Below, in pieces: positions 1-12,599 of a stretch of 64,000 nt of DNA; position 1 is the stretch's first letter; every line of letters starts with the position of its first letter. The DNA is from Fasciolopsis buskii (lineage: Eukaryota > Platyhelminthes > Trematoda > Plagiorchiida > Fasciolidae), in NCBI GenBank assembly GCA_008360955.1, contig LUCM01007702.1, positions 62,001 through 126,000 of the forward strand, in the 5' to 3' direction. A program made the translations under genes and the position numbers. The notes under the pieces are model-generated. The model did not search any database. It was not told the origin of the DNA and saw only the letters and a list, made by a program, of their open reading frames with translations.

Positions 1-289
1 TGGAAGAAGACCAATGTAGGTGTGATGACGATAGGCAGATGAAAACAAACGTGCTGGTCGTTTTTGCGCCTATCACAACCCCCAGGGGGACGCTAAAAGA
101 GAACAGTGCAGTTAATCTGCATGTTTTGCATGCGAAAAGTGACGGTTGTGCAGCAAAACTGCTAGGTTATCGAGGCCAGTTACATTGATCTCCATCACTG
201 AAGTGCAACGAGAGTTCAAATCTTGTCAACTATGTTGACGTATCATTAAGACAGGCTGAATAATACGCCCACTGTACTGACAGCCAGTA

Positions 290-1310
290 GCCATGATGGC
301 GCTCACACAAACCCCTCTATTCCGTATAGGGTATCCGCTTCCTAACTTAAAAATCCCCGCCAACATTCTGCCTTGTACATGTGGCTATCCTTTAGCCGGC
401 AACAGCCAACGATTTGAACCCCATGCGCAAACAACGATTCCCGTTTCACGTTGGTTGGCCGGCGTCGGACATATGGATCAGCAAATTTCTTGATCTCCTT
501 CATTGCCTCGTGACGTCTGATAGAGTTCCATTTCTCCAAGTTCAGAACCAAATGTTTATCATAATTCTTTGTATTTACAATCGTTCTTTCCACCCGAATT
601 CTCGCATCGGGAATCGCGTCTATCACTATACCGGCAATTGCTGTCAGCTAAACCCTCAATTACAAACAAAGGAACAAAGAAACCCGGTTTTGTTTCACAC
701 TGGTATACCAGTGTCAGATATATTATTCAACGCGTATCACATCAGTTCTCACTTTCCTCAATGCCAACGACGGTTCCATTCTTCATGTATTCAAATAATG
801 TTTGGCCAAAACTCTTTACCACTTTTCTTCGTCTTTCTGCATTTTCAAATGGCTGTTTATTGTTTTCTTGGCTCCAGGATGCACGGTAAAATGACCGACG
901 TTCTTTTTCATATTCGTTTAATGCAGGGTTTCTATCGGCCACCAATACTCTCCCCCCTCAGCTGTTTTGGTCCGTTTTTTCGCAAGATTTTACCTTTCAC
1001 TTTAGGTCTTTGAAGACTTTCTGCATGACAGTTTCAAACTCATGTCCATTTTACAGACCCGTTAAATCCGAATACTGCAGATACCACCACACCTGACGCC
1101 ATCTTTCAATTGAACTCTGCCTCTGCGATACGCATTGTTGGTGTGTATAAACACCGTGTTTCTCTTAGTAGGTCAGTTTTGCTGTTTCCACTCATTTTGT
1201 ACCCAAATGTTTACTTGCTTGTTCGATGTGACTTGCAAAACCCCTGTAATATTCGGTTATGCCTCTCGAAGTATTCGAGAAACATACTGAAACATATCTG
1301 TAGGACATTC
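290..1310 (+). repeat. Unnamed interspersed repeat R1, copy A
   Basis: This stretch is recognisably similar, base by base with small indels, to 2930-3655 in the same orientation. The match is clearest from about 625 to 1300, for example a shared segment beginning at 1040 and 3376 that runs through the words for a T-rich tract and a conserved terminal box. The two copies also give similar minus-strand translations around 640-720 and 3030-3140 (both contain a GFF.PLF core), so R1 may derive from a coding element read on the minus strand. I do not recognise the family. It contains no intact open frame. Confidence 0.6.
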
Positions 1311-1534
1311 TATTGTTTTCTCAGCTACAAAACCCACCGTATATGATTAACCACTCTTTTTATCCTCACGGTGGCGTTGGGAATCTGTTATATCTGTGTC
1401 CTTAATTACAGCAGTTTTGGCCAACTTTGAAAATTTTCCCCACAGTACGTTTGATCTATTTAAACGTTCCTCGTCGCGGTTTAAGTTTCCTCTGCTTTAC
1501 ATAGTCATTAGGTTAACTTACTCCCGGAGGTGTC

Positions 1535-1785
1535 TTAGCATTTTCCGCCATCCCCATTAGATTTTGCTTCCGCCTTAAGCATCAGTAGTGCGCACAAACG
1601 CTGTGTTTCCTGCAGAATTTTACTTTTGTTTACTCCCAGGAAAACGCGTGAAATCTGAATACGGTTCTTTGTTCTTTTCATCTTCGAATCTTTCTCTTTC
1701 TTGCTACTTGTAATACCACTGTAATAGTTGATCGTGCAACTGAACATGCCTCTCAAAATATTCTAGAAATATACCATTACTGTTG
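1535..1785 (+). repeat. Unnamed repeat R1, diverged partial copy C
   Basis: Only the terminal part of R1 is visible here. The box at about 1705-1780 (AATACCACTGTAAT, then GATCGTGC, then CTAGAAATATACC) matches the ends of copy A (about 1235-1305) and copy B (about 3565-3640). The rest is too diverged to align with confidence by eye. No gene is seen in it. Confidence 0.4.
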
Positions 1786-2514
1786 CTACAAGCGATTCGC
1801 TTTTGATCCACTGAAGGCTGCATAGACTGAGTACCTTAGTTGGATGAGGACTGCATGCACCAAACACATGATTATTGGTAAAAATGTGTGCATCTCTGCA
1901 TCCCAAGTAAGAAATAACTTTCCCTATGGCTTGCGTCGAGCGGAGTTCCTAGTGTCAGTTCCCATGACGAAGACAGCACTTAGGAAAACTTTACAGTCAA
2001 ATATTCTTCCCTGTGAAATAAACTACCCGTTCATATAAGAATGACCTCTCCTGCCTCCGTCACCTTTAAAAACGAAATTAGGAAGGCAATAACCATACAA
2101 AACTTGCTAAACATGCCCGATTTTTACACTCCAGTGGAAAGAGCTTATGAATCTGGCCTAGGGTATTGACTGAATATAACGATCGAAGGCTTATCTCAAC
2201 CCACTCAACAAGGAGCAGCCATTTTTATTCCCAGTAGTCTCCGCAAGTACAAATCATTGTAGGTATAGAAAGAAAACTCCGTCAATGAAACAAGCCGGTG
2301 CAACTTCTCACCTGACTTTCCATCTTGTTTAGTGCGCATGTAGCAAGTTATATAAAAAGACATACGTCACATTCTCACTTACCCTCAAACTAATATTTAA
2401 TGTCCCAATCTAAACCCTTTCTTCTGCATGCATTTAACAATTAGACCATTCTAAGCGAGAAATTCGGCATAACCTGATATTTCATTCTGCATAACATTCA
2501 TCACGTCTCGTTAT
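1786..2514. other. No recognised feature
   Basis: Moderately AT-rich DNA with no open frame or repeat that I can support. Confidence 0.5.
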
Positions 2515-2929
2515 TTGGTTTGCACGCACCATAACCCTCAGCTAGAACACCTCCAGACTGCTATCTCCCCTTTTTCCGTTCCAGTTATGTGCGTTTGCAC
2601 TCGTGTCTCGCCAGGAGGCTACCAATCAGTTTCTGGCCCCATCCTTGCACGTCTCAACACACTGCGAAAACAAGCTGACCTAAGGCTTAGATCAACTATC
2701 CCAGAACGGATAAATACGATCTGCTTCACGGTGAAGTGGACACTGCTTCTAACCCTCATGAATCACCAACGTTGCAAGTCTGCCAAAGCATCGAGGCCAC
2801 ATAACGTGGTTCACAAATCCTGTTACTCTTTGAGCGGACAAGTCCTCCCGATTGCACAGATTTACTGCTGGAACTGCCCGCCCGTGATCAACACTCCCAC
2901 CACGTTGACATCAAATTGCCACGAAGGCA

Positions 2930-3655
2930 CTCACACTTGGTTCCCTGTTCCAGATGCCGCTACCAACGTCTACTGCGAAAATCACGCCAATCATCGCCTC
3001 GGCAATTGCGGCTAACAGCATGCCAGTAAGCCCAATCAGCTAAGCCCACAAACGCAAACAAAGGAGTAAAGAAACCCGTTTTTGTTCCGCACTGGCTTGC
3101 CAGCGTTAAATATATATTATTCGAGCATAACACGTCAATCCTCACTCCTCAATGCCGACGACATTTTCATTATTCATGTCTTTGAACAATGATTAGTCAG
3201 TATTCTTCGTCCTTCCGCATTTTTATAAGACTTTTGACTATTTTCTTGGCTCCGGGATCAATGTTATCTATAGGCCATTAATACTCTTGCCACCAGCTGT
3301 TTCGGTCTGTTTTGACAAGTTTTTGCCTTGCACTCAAGGTCTGTGTAGACTTTCTTTATGGCATTTTCAATATTCATGTCCATTTTATAGACCCGTTAAA
3401 TCCGAATCCTGCAGACACCACGCCCGCCACCAAGGTCCAGTTGAACTCCGCACCTGCTATTCGCATCGTTGGTGCGTATAAACACTTTGTTCCTCTTGAT
3501 ATGCCAGTTTTGCTATTTCTTCTCATTTCGTACCCAAACATTTATCAGCTTGTTCAATGTGGCTTGCAATACCCCTGTAACATTTGATCGTGCCACCAGG
3601 CGTGACTCTCAAACTTTCCAAGAAATATACGAATATTATTATTATTACTATGAAC
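2930..3655 (+). repeat. Unnamed interspersed repeat R1, copy B
   Basis: This is the second long copy of R1, in the same orientation as copy A. It ends in a short (ATT)n run at about 3633-3650, the sort of simple-repeat tail seen at LINE and SINE 3' ends. Copies A and C lack a clear (ATT)n tail. The adjoining minus-strand RTE-like fragment begins directly after the tail, so this may be an insertion boundary. Family unknown. Confidence 0.6.
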
Positions 3656-3905
3656 CCGCTGATCACTGCTCAACCGAAGCTCCCAATAAACTGAGGCAAT
3701 TGTTTGGAGATACTGTGGGTCGAGCAGTAAAATTTGCCGAGCGTCCGTAATACGGATGAGCCAGGTCCGATATCCGTAAAAACACCAATGCACAACAGCC
3801 TCAACACAGCACCTAAGAAAATTGACCACGGTGGATCTTAGAGCACAGTCGGTGATGGCCCGTCTGCGTAAGCGGCGAGCACAAAATCGGAATGGAGGCA
3901 GCATT
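3656..3905 (-). pseudogene. RTE-like LINE fragment, C-terminal end of reverse transcriptase ORF
   Basis: The minus-strand frame reads YGYRTWLIRITDARQILLLD, followed by YLQTIASVYWELRLSS. This matches the post-RT tail of RTE-type flatworm LINEs, whose usual form is YGCETWPLRVEDVRRLEVFD then CLRSIARIGW..RVSN. The same block is preserved far better in the 39.6-40.2 kb RTE copy of this window. Only about 80 codons remain; no catalytic domain is present. The assignment rests on the motif order W-R-D-R-L-D-L-I-A-W. It is an old, short relic. Confidence 0.6.
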
Positions 3906-6900
3906 GTACCTCGACCGAAAGCTGCGGGCCAACTGTATCACTGCGAGGCCGGCGAGTTCTGGGGGCCAATTTAGCCAGCTATATGCTCAGGAATTTCGAG
4001 ATTTATTAGATAGGCAATCAAGCGTCCAGAGTTACCCGCAGTTTATATGTTGACGACTACCATTACTCGTCCAGCGAGGGGAATACGTCCAGGGACCCTG
4101 TGTTGGATTGACGGAACTATTGAAGATGGGTGGTTTTCCTGCCTTTAAAATAGATTTCCAGTATCTTCATGGTCTAGAAGTCAACTCAGCAATTGAACGA
4201 TCAAAAGAAATTAGTCGTTTGGGCGTATTCCTCACGAAATTCGAATTCACTCTTTGAAAGCAACGGGACACCGCAACCTCTGGGTTTGTTTTTCATGTGG
4301 AAAACACAAACCTGTCAGTTATACGCAAGGGGTCCGTCATCTGTACGAACTTCCTGGATTTGTCGCCCTTGGCTTCTTCCCAAAGGATACCGCCACATGG
4401 AATATGCAGGATGACACCAATGATCACGAATGTATCTGGTGGTGGGACACATTTCTGACCAGTATTTGGGGACCACGGGGCATGAAATTTCTACAGTGTA
4501 TGTTGCCAAACGACGTAAAGCAAGAAGGAAAGGCGCACGCGCTTCCAGAAGCATCGAAGGTGGGCCATAGTTCTTTAGTGTATGGTCGGTAGGGTAAGAT
4601 ACGGCAGCAAAGGGTCCAGGATGTTGCTACCAAAGGCATAATTCGCACCTTTGACTTCGGTGTCGATCCCATGGCTGGAGAAAAGTTCATCAGTTTTGGT
4701 CGTGGCGGTGCTTCAATTCCATTAACGGGACGGCCGCACTTTGGAAGGAGTCAATAATCTTCCTTCATTGCGTCCACCATTTTAGGAACCATTTTAACAT
4801 TTCGGTGGAAGACAGGTTCGCAATCGTACAAGAAGGAACGGATGTGACGATCCGGTGCACATGAAATCAACTGGCAGGCCCGCTGCTGGCGCGTGCATCA
4901 GTGCTATGACTCAAGTAAAGCTGCAATCCACGAGGTACGACCTCACTAAAATGCTGCAGTAAGACAGCTTCGGTGTACAGTTGTGGAACGGCAATGGAAG
5001 AGGGTCAGTACCGACGAGTTGAATCTCTAGTTGATTGAACCAAGATCTCTCCGAGGGTTCGTTGTGAATGTGTCCTAGACTGACTGAATCCCATCTAAGA
5101 TTGGCGCATAATATCCTGTCGTCATACCTGCTCAAGAAAACGTGATTGACCGCTTGCGCAGGATGAGCGTGCAGTGGAGGAACACGCAAAGATAAGTTGC
5201 TTACCTACATGCGTGGGCGAATCGTCATCATGAACGGAGGAGTATCAGTAAAATCAGCCGTAATGAAGCTCATGCAACGTCTTCACACTTTTTCCTCAAT
5301 GGGAAGGCAATTAATGGGCCAGCTTCTGAAATGCACAGCAACAACAGACCAGGAATAACTCATCAACATTTAGATCGATGTTTCCCAGAAAACAGGATTC
5401 GGGAAAAAACAGCAGAAAGATACGGTTGTCCCAAAACATGCAGGAGATCTCAAGCCGAACTCCTCAAAGTTGCGCACTGGATGAGTACATATTCGTTCTT
5501 GTAAGTGCCACAGCATTTCACGAAAATACGAGACTTACCGTCTAACAATTACTTTGAAAATGGCTCTTACTTTGTTGAAGCTAATAGATCAGCTTTACGT
5601 TTTAATCGTGTCTAAGGCAAGGCACAACGAAAGATTGAGCCGCAACGTGGGCGGTTCCGTGGCACTTTAAATCCCATAAGCCAGTAGTCGAGAAGGTTAA
5701 TGCGAAATTTAGGTGAGGTCTATCCGAATGATAATGCAACCATTGTTAACAACAAACACCTGGAGACAAAACTCTAAGTACAATGTTGTCCGGAGTGGAA
5801 AGACTGTAAAGCAATCATCCACTACCACCGATATCCCTAAGCGGCATCAGTCCTTTGCCTGGACACCCATTAACCGTTTAGTATTAAGGGATGGAAGTAT
5901 TTTCCTGGACCCGCTGATCCTTGCCGGATTAACTTCCACGAGTGAACGTGGGTGGATGACATAACCAGCGACTCTTGGAGGGAGTGGTGTGGAGACTACT
6001 AAACAAATTTGAAAGCTCAAAAGAAGTAGATGATTGGTGGAAGTCCGTTTTGGGTGGGCAAAACAACGTTGTTTCTTCTGCGTTACACCGCTTTTCGCAG
6101 TGAGTTCTCCTCTAATATTTTAGTCACCCGGGGTGTTTATGTAGTAGTCTTACCACCTTTACAGCTTTTTCTTGGTCAAAATATTTGCCAAATTTTTCTA
6201 GACGCCTTATTTGGAGCTGATCCCCGCGCAACAATTCTGCTGATTTTCTACTTGTGATCTAACTGTAACACTCACAGCTTTGCCACGTCGTTCTATTAAA
6301 CGCACTTATAATGTAAACCCTAAGCAACATCGATCTATCTCTCTCTTTTCACGATTAATTGCACCAAGCGGCCTGTCTACTCATTTTCTCGTTTACCTGT
6401 CCAGTCGCCCAGAATCAACGCGACACATAGACTGCTAGATATTCTTCCCGTATCATCATACTTCTGCAGTTTCCAACCATCCACCTTAGCGGTCGCCGGA
6501 ATTAGCTGGTGTTTATACTCTCTATTATTTACATGCTGTCTAAAACATTTGGCGTAGATGTAGCCTTACTCTCCAAATAAATTGTCAGTGTTCCATTTCT
6601 ATCTGATTATATTTTGAATGACCTTTAACTGCCACCATACTAGAGTTGATACAATCTCAATTTAGATAGCGACTCCTTAAATAGATCCAAGACCTCTCGC
6701 CCAGTTTCCACTGTACGATTTCACAAAACCTTTGGCATCCTTAGGTGCATCACTTATAACACAACCATACAGCCATACACATCGCCCCACTTTGTTAAAA
6801 TGACGGTCTCTAGGCCCAAATGTGCCAAGATCGTAGCAGCCAGATGCACCGCGTCCACACCCTCACAACTCATTCGCTGGCCTCCAACGCGCACTGCTAG

Positions 6901-7429
6901 TGTCACAGCCGGAGACTTAATGACAAAGTACGAAAATAAGATCAAGCGATTTATGAGATGAACAACAAACTTTCACTGATAGAATCAATGATTACGAAGC
7001 TAATTCCACTCATCTATCTAACTAAGACGCCCGAAAACCCATTACACGAACGTCTCGCCAATTTTTTCTGGCTATCGACTCAGTATCCTCTGAAATTAAG
7101 CGGCGAAACCTGAGATCGTCTAATGCTGTGGTTTATAATTTTCCTGACCGCATTCCACTGATCTCTTTTAAAAACACTGTCCTCTGTGCTTGCAGTGTGA
7201 CAGGACACCCCTGCCACTGCTTAAGGCTACGTGAACGAATCTTGAACAGATGATGTCCTGTATTTTTTCAGTACCTTAACCCCGCCGCCGCAAGGCAGTT
7301 TTTGAGGAGTGAAGCTAAGATCGCCTCAACTGCCCCGTTCAAGTCCATCAAAATTACCCCGGACAAAACTCCTACTCAAAGGAACGCACTCAGACTGCCC
7401 GTAAGTTAGAACCCGAAAACGGTTCCACA
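3906..7429. other. Long stretch with no recognised gene
   Basis: I see several open frames of 60-112 codons here (for example 4254-4592 plus and 4911-5189 minus) but none matches a family I know, and they overlap one another on both strands. The DNA has repeat-like composition. It could hold decayed mobile elements. Confidence 0.45.
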
Positions 7430-8330
7430 AACATATGTTTCCCCAAGCTACCCGGCGTGGCTGGGGGCCTGGTACCCAAACCGGTCCCTGCGGCCCACCA
7501 CAGCCACAGGAAAGTGTTGACTTAGACAGCTCCTTAACATCTCTTTTCCCACGGCCCCCCAAGAAACGCCCGAACATAAACCCCTCTCTTACAACTTTCT
7601 CGGTAGACCACAAAGACTTCTTTTGTCCTTGCAAATCTAAAATTTCCAACATAAATTGAAACTTCCCCTGTCCCATTCCACCCAACTAAGGCACTGGTTA
7701 CCGATGATAAACGTGCGCTTACACCATCAACAAGCAACCCATTACTCCCCGGTGGAACAACGCCAGCGTTATTAGCCCAGCGACCAAAATATTCCGACCC
7801 CACCCTATTCCATCCCAGTGCTAGTCCCATCACCCCGATGCCTCAACCGCCTGACTGTAATTGCGCTGACTTTCTATTGCCCGCCCTTTCATTTTTCGGG
7901 TACCGATAGGACACAGCCGAGCGTTTTTCCGAGCCGGAAGAAAATCGCAGACTCGCGCCGTAGACTTAAAAGACCCAGCGGTGCACCAGCTATTCCCCGC
8001 CAAAGTCTTTCGCTGTTGCGTCAGATTTCCCAAGGCAGCTGTCTCTTGCCTCCATTAAGCATACCTCCACCGTCATATCGGCACTACCGCCAACTTCCGC
8101 CTACCAGCGCCTCTACCAAAACACAAGGACCGTGCCTCATTCCACAAGTGTCTCTTTTTCGACCGCACCTACCCAGCCAGAAAAAGTTCTCTTCCTCCCC
8201 CTCCGGAACCACCACCGCCACCTCGTTATATTTACCCAAACCCACCCCCGTTATGCCTCCCAGTACACTTGTCCCCCCAATACTTCGGATTACTCCCGCA
8301 CCAGTGCAATGAAGAACATTAGATAACCTC
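7430..8330 (+). pseudogene. LINE A, proline/serine-rich ORF1-like region
   Basis: The plus-strand frames are rich in Pro, Ser and Thr. The longest, 7818-8312, is 164 codons with repeated PP and SxxxP segments and a basic patch RKKIADSRRRLKR near its N-terminus. Pyrimidine-rich, low-complexity coding DNA of this type immediately precedes an endonuclease domain of the same orientation (next entry). That is the usual place for ORF1 of a CR1/L2/Jockey-type LINE, whose product is an RNA-binding protein. I see no zinc knuckle or RRM. The long minus-strand frame 7326-7685 is the shadow of this biased composition. The assignment rests on position and composition only. Confidence 0.35.
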
Positions 8331-8605
8331 GTTCTTCCTCGCCTCCACCTTCTTCTGCCGTATCTCGTTCAACGTCCACTAAAATAGATTTATTACCGTT
8401 TTCCTACCCATTTATACCCATTATGATTGACTCTACACGCGCTGTCTCTTTGTCCTCTCAACCCCACCGCTCATCCCACCTCGACAACAGCATAGCCTTC
8501 TCCTTTGCGCTAATTAACTATCTTTCTATCCTGAATAAATTCAGCTACTTAAAAACGTTGTTACGCCTTCTAACCCGGTAAAATCTTCATCACTTAATCT
8601 TATCT

Positions 8606-9091
8606 TACTCAGGATACACTTCTGCTGCGGAATACCAACCCTTTAGAATTACTAGAAACGACCGCCGTGGGGGCAGTTGCCTTATTTACGTAGGACAGTG
8701 CCTATCAGTCTCCGTTCTTAAGCATCCTACACTCGAACTAATCCAAGAATCGGTATGGCTAACTATGAAGGTGTCGTTCTGTGTTATCCATACTGTCTGT
8801 ATTTATCGCCCATCAGCTCATACTGAAATAGGGTTCCCCCTCTCAGCGGACAAGCTTGAACACCTTGCTGCCCCCTTATCGACATCAAAAATCCTTGCCG
8901 GAGGTTTCAGTCTTCCCGATGTAACCTGGTCCACGCTTACGGCTCCACCAAGCCTAACATCATTCGTCTCCCGTCTACATCATGGGGGTCGGGTACAGCA
9001 CGTAGCGTCACCCACCAGAAATATTAATATATTAGATCTCATCTTTGCGCATACTGATCACCACATCTTGGTTCATGTCAGAACTTAGTTT
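8606..9091 (+). pseudogene. LINE A, apurinic-like endonuclease domain (degenerate)
   Basis: One open frame reads a LINE endonuclease from about residue 1 (SGYTSAAEYQPF) through RNDRRGGSCLIYV, ESVWL, CIYRP, ILAGGFSLPDVTWS and PTRNINILDLIF. These correspond to the conserved blocks RxDRxGGGxxIYV, ESxW, YRPP, GDFNxPxxxW and PTRxxxxLDLIF of CR1/L2/Jockey-type elements. In GDFN the catalytic Asp is Gly and the Asn is Ser (GGFS), so this copy would not cut DNA. The frame continues as an endonuclease-RT linker at 9183-9329, shifted by one base and stopped by TGA. No reverse transcriptase follows, so the element is truncated at its 3' side. Confidence 0.75.
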
Positions 9092-9370
9092 CCATGGAGC
9101 GACCCAGGGTAGTTCACGTTAGAATCCATGTCCATGCTACCCCCCTAACCATCCCACTGACACAACTCGCCCACTTCATCTTAACTGGCAGCACTTAACC
9201 ATTCTGGCACGCCAACTTGACTGGGTGAGCCATTTTCTAGCAACTGACACAAAGAGGTCTACGGATGAATTTTATCGCAACATGACCAGCTACATCTCAA
9301 AACTGACCATTTTAGAACAAACGAATTGAACCAAGGCTTCACAACTTGCCCGCCTGAAAGTCAAGTATGC

Positions 9371-12300
9371 TTAGTTGCAGCGGCGCCTCCGGCCATATCT
9401 CGACATCCCTCATGAAGCTCCTCTGAAGTGTTGCGCCAGTGACATGCACATTTGTTGCACTCAACCAAGAAATGACTTGCGCTGCGTTGCTCATATACGG
9501 TTCTAGAAAACCCGACACGATCTTGCAAAATAGTTTGTGCAGTTTTGAATTTTGTCACTCATACTTGTGCACTGCCTATTGCTCTGCATATTCTGATCGC
9601 GCCTCCTGAGGAATCCAACGCCGCATACCTTCCCATATCCTTTCTGATTTCCATTATTCATGTTTCCTCCTCATCATCCATGTGAACTTTTAAACTTGGC
9701 TTGCGCATGTCTCTCGCAACTCGAAAAATACACATTATGATTAACAATATTATTAGGATAGTTGAATTTCACAAAGCTTTGCCACCCTCCATAGTCCCGA
9801 TAAGACCCTTACCTCTATTGTTCTGTTTCATTAGAGCAAGCACTCAGAGTTTTGTCACTTCCCTTCCTCATTCCACTTAGTTTTCTTAAACACCTCCCGA
9901 GCTGTTCCAGCGGCGTTCGTTTGCGCAAGTTGAAAATTTGACTGGTGCCACGCATCCCAATCGAGCTTACTATACGAGGATAAATAATCCTCAATACAAG
10001 GCGCTGCCCCTGTTCATTGCGTAGAATTTATTAATTTGATTTGCGTCGCTCCAGGTGACTGTCGGAAATTTGGTGTCCTATTCATTTTTTCAGGCCGGGT
10101 TTCAATCTCCTTCGGGAATTCTTTTTTCATGTTGGACATATTTTACTTATCGAACAAAGCATGAACAAAAGTAGTTCTGAAGAATCTGACTGTGCCCCAA
10201 ACTCTCTAACCTGCTCCCTACTTTGCTGAGTCTCACCGCTTTTTTCGAAATCGCGTCATCAAACCATCCTTGGGACACTGTCTTACGCGACCTCAAGTAA
10301 CAGGTAACGGCTTGCGCACCAGCATACCATTCTTAAACACTGGACTTCGCAAAAGTGTGATACTGCAACATTAGAGGTGGATCTAGTCCATCAATGGGAA
10401 ATCATGTGACCCATCCGATTTTGCTGATGGTACGATTTCCAGATTCCTCCCATTCTCTCTCATTCCATTGAAACCGTCAACCTCCTAAAAGGTTCACGGT
10501 AACTCCCCGAACGTATAGACGTCGCAAAAGTCGGCAACGCTTACCTGTATTTGGTCACTGGGTTTTATGCTGACTCATGGTGTCATTAGAATCGGCACAG
10601 CGTCAACGCGTATAGGATATTCAATTAAACAATGACAGAAATTAACAATGTTAATAATATTGTATTTTTGTCTTCCCCACTTCATCGGAGTCTCCGTACC
10701 AAGCTGCCAACACTAGCCATTCTTGACTAGTTCGCAGAAGAACACCGAGTCGATCGCACCTTCGGCACTAACTACTTCGCCCACAAACTTGCTCTTTTTC
10801 ATATGCATAATGTTTGTCCACGGACGTTAAACCTCATCTCTGTTTTTGTCCCTTGCTTTGTTTAAACCGGCAGGAAATAAAAGAAAACCGGCGACGCATA
10901 TATAAATGGCTTTGTCAAACTAATTATTTGCACGTAATTCCCTATTTTTATCCTCCATAACTCAGATTTCTCTCTCATGCCCCCGAACTCTTGCTCGCCG
11001 CGAATCCCCCACTCCGGAATTTACGACTTTTGTCCGTTATTGCGATGGAAATTTTATTCTATCCCCAGCAAAACGCTGACTTCCATGGGGTTCCCCAATA
11101 ATTCACTAGGACGAGGCCAACCATTTACACGCAGTGATCGTCAGCAAATATCTTTCCTCCATTTTCATAGGGTCTCCACAGCGGGCGAATGGAGAGCCCT
11201 GAGTTCTCGCCGTCTGTCCAATGATCCCTTCGGTACACATATGCTTACGAAATGCATGATTGCAAATTAAGTTATGATTTTTTCCTGGGCTCACAAAATC
11301 CAGGTCGGTATTTTATGGGTATGAGATTGAATTTTTTCTTGAAATAATTCACCGCTAAATCATTGAAGCACTTTACAGCTGTTTTGCGCTTTTAGGATTC
11401 ATCAGCGGTATATCAAGCTGACCTGGGACGAATGCCTAAGCCATTAAGCTACCGGCAGGCTCCCAGAGGTTTGTTGAACTTGACCACATGATTTAGTTGA
11501 CGATTGTTGATAATGATGATGCAGCTATACGGTGCCTTCATGACTTCTTAACGATGACGTGGACGACGACAACAGGCGGTGAAATACTTCGTGGAACTAC
11601 ACTCGCCCCATTTTGTACCAGCTACCGTTTATCATCTCGGCCGCGGCGAAGTTTGATGTCCGATTCTGTCGGTACAGGCCAGTTGATCTTAACATTGGAA
11701 GCCCCTTTTTGATAGACGCCGGCTTGCATCAAGCCTTAAGCTTCTGGTGGTAAAGCCTAACTATTTGTTTCCATTCCGGTGTACTTTCTGAGTAATAGCT
11801 TAACAAAAATTCACAAGCTGGGTATATTTTAAAATGCGATCATGAAACCCACATGCTTCTCGGTCAACTTCTGGAATTATATGAACACCATCGGCATTAT
11901 GATTTTTATGCACACGCTGTCAAGTTCCTGCACAACATTGGCCCTGAAATTAACAGTGACAATGCAGTGATTCATCAGGTGGCCATCTTCAAATATCCTA
12001 GGATGAACGCATTCACGTAAACACGGCAAATCTTGGAAAATTCTGAGGTGGAAATCCATAGTTTACAATACTCCATCCCCAGACAAAATGCTGGCAAGAT
12101 GCTAGCCAGAGAGCAACCGCATATTATAAAATCCCACACCATCCATACGATATTTGAAATATCCTCATCAGCCGCCGTCGCCAGCCTACAGTCACTCATG
12201 CCCTCCAGGCCAAAAAGGTCCTGCGAAAGGAGCACATCCTCTTTCGGCTTGTAGACCTACGAGTTAACTCGTTTCACTGCCGTTCCCCTAGAAAGCCCAG

Positions 12301-12599
12301 TCATTTCACAAGCAAACAAACAAAGCTAGCCGGTGCTACCGACAACTTGAAACACGACCAAGGGAAACCCCTGTAAAGTTACAATTATGCTTTATCCTAT
12401 GCATTTTCTCGTGCGCTTGCCTTCTCGTTTGTTCGCTCACATTCACTGCGGGACTTTGAAGCACACTTAAGCGGTGCTACTGATGCTCCCAGCCTTGCTT
12501 AGCGACTGTGTTTGGCGGCCCCTCAAAATTCAGGGAACACTAGTGGTATCGACGAGACATCCATCCCCGCGAATCAGCCATGTTTGGTGGGCATTCAAT
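9371..12599. other. Long stretch with no recognised gene
   Basis: The DNA is T- and C-rich with short overlapping open frames only. I looked for the reverse transcriptase expected downstream of LINE A and did not find YxDD or a preceding DFSxAF motif. Weak similarity between about 11,040 and 12,040 (a shared box around CCCCAGCAAAACG / CCCCAGACAAAATG) may mark two old repeat copies. Confidence 0.45.

Noticed and set aside
2515..3015. 166-codon plus-strand open frame
   Set aside because: It starts with TTG, runs into repeat R1 copy B, and matches no family; repeat-derived chance frame is likelier.
7326..7685. Gly/Arg-rich 119-codon minus-strand frame
   Set aside because: It is the complement of the pyrimidine-rich LINE A ORF1-like region and reflects composition only.
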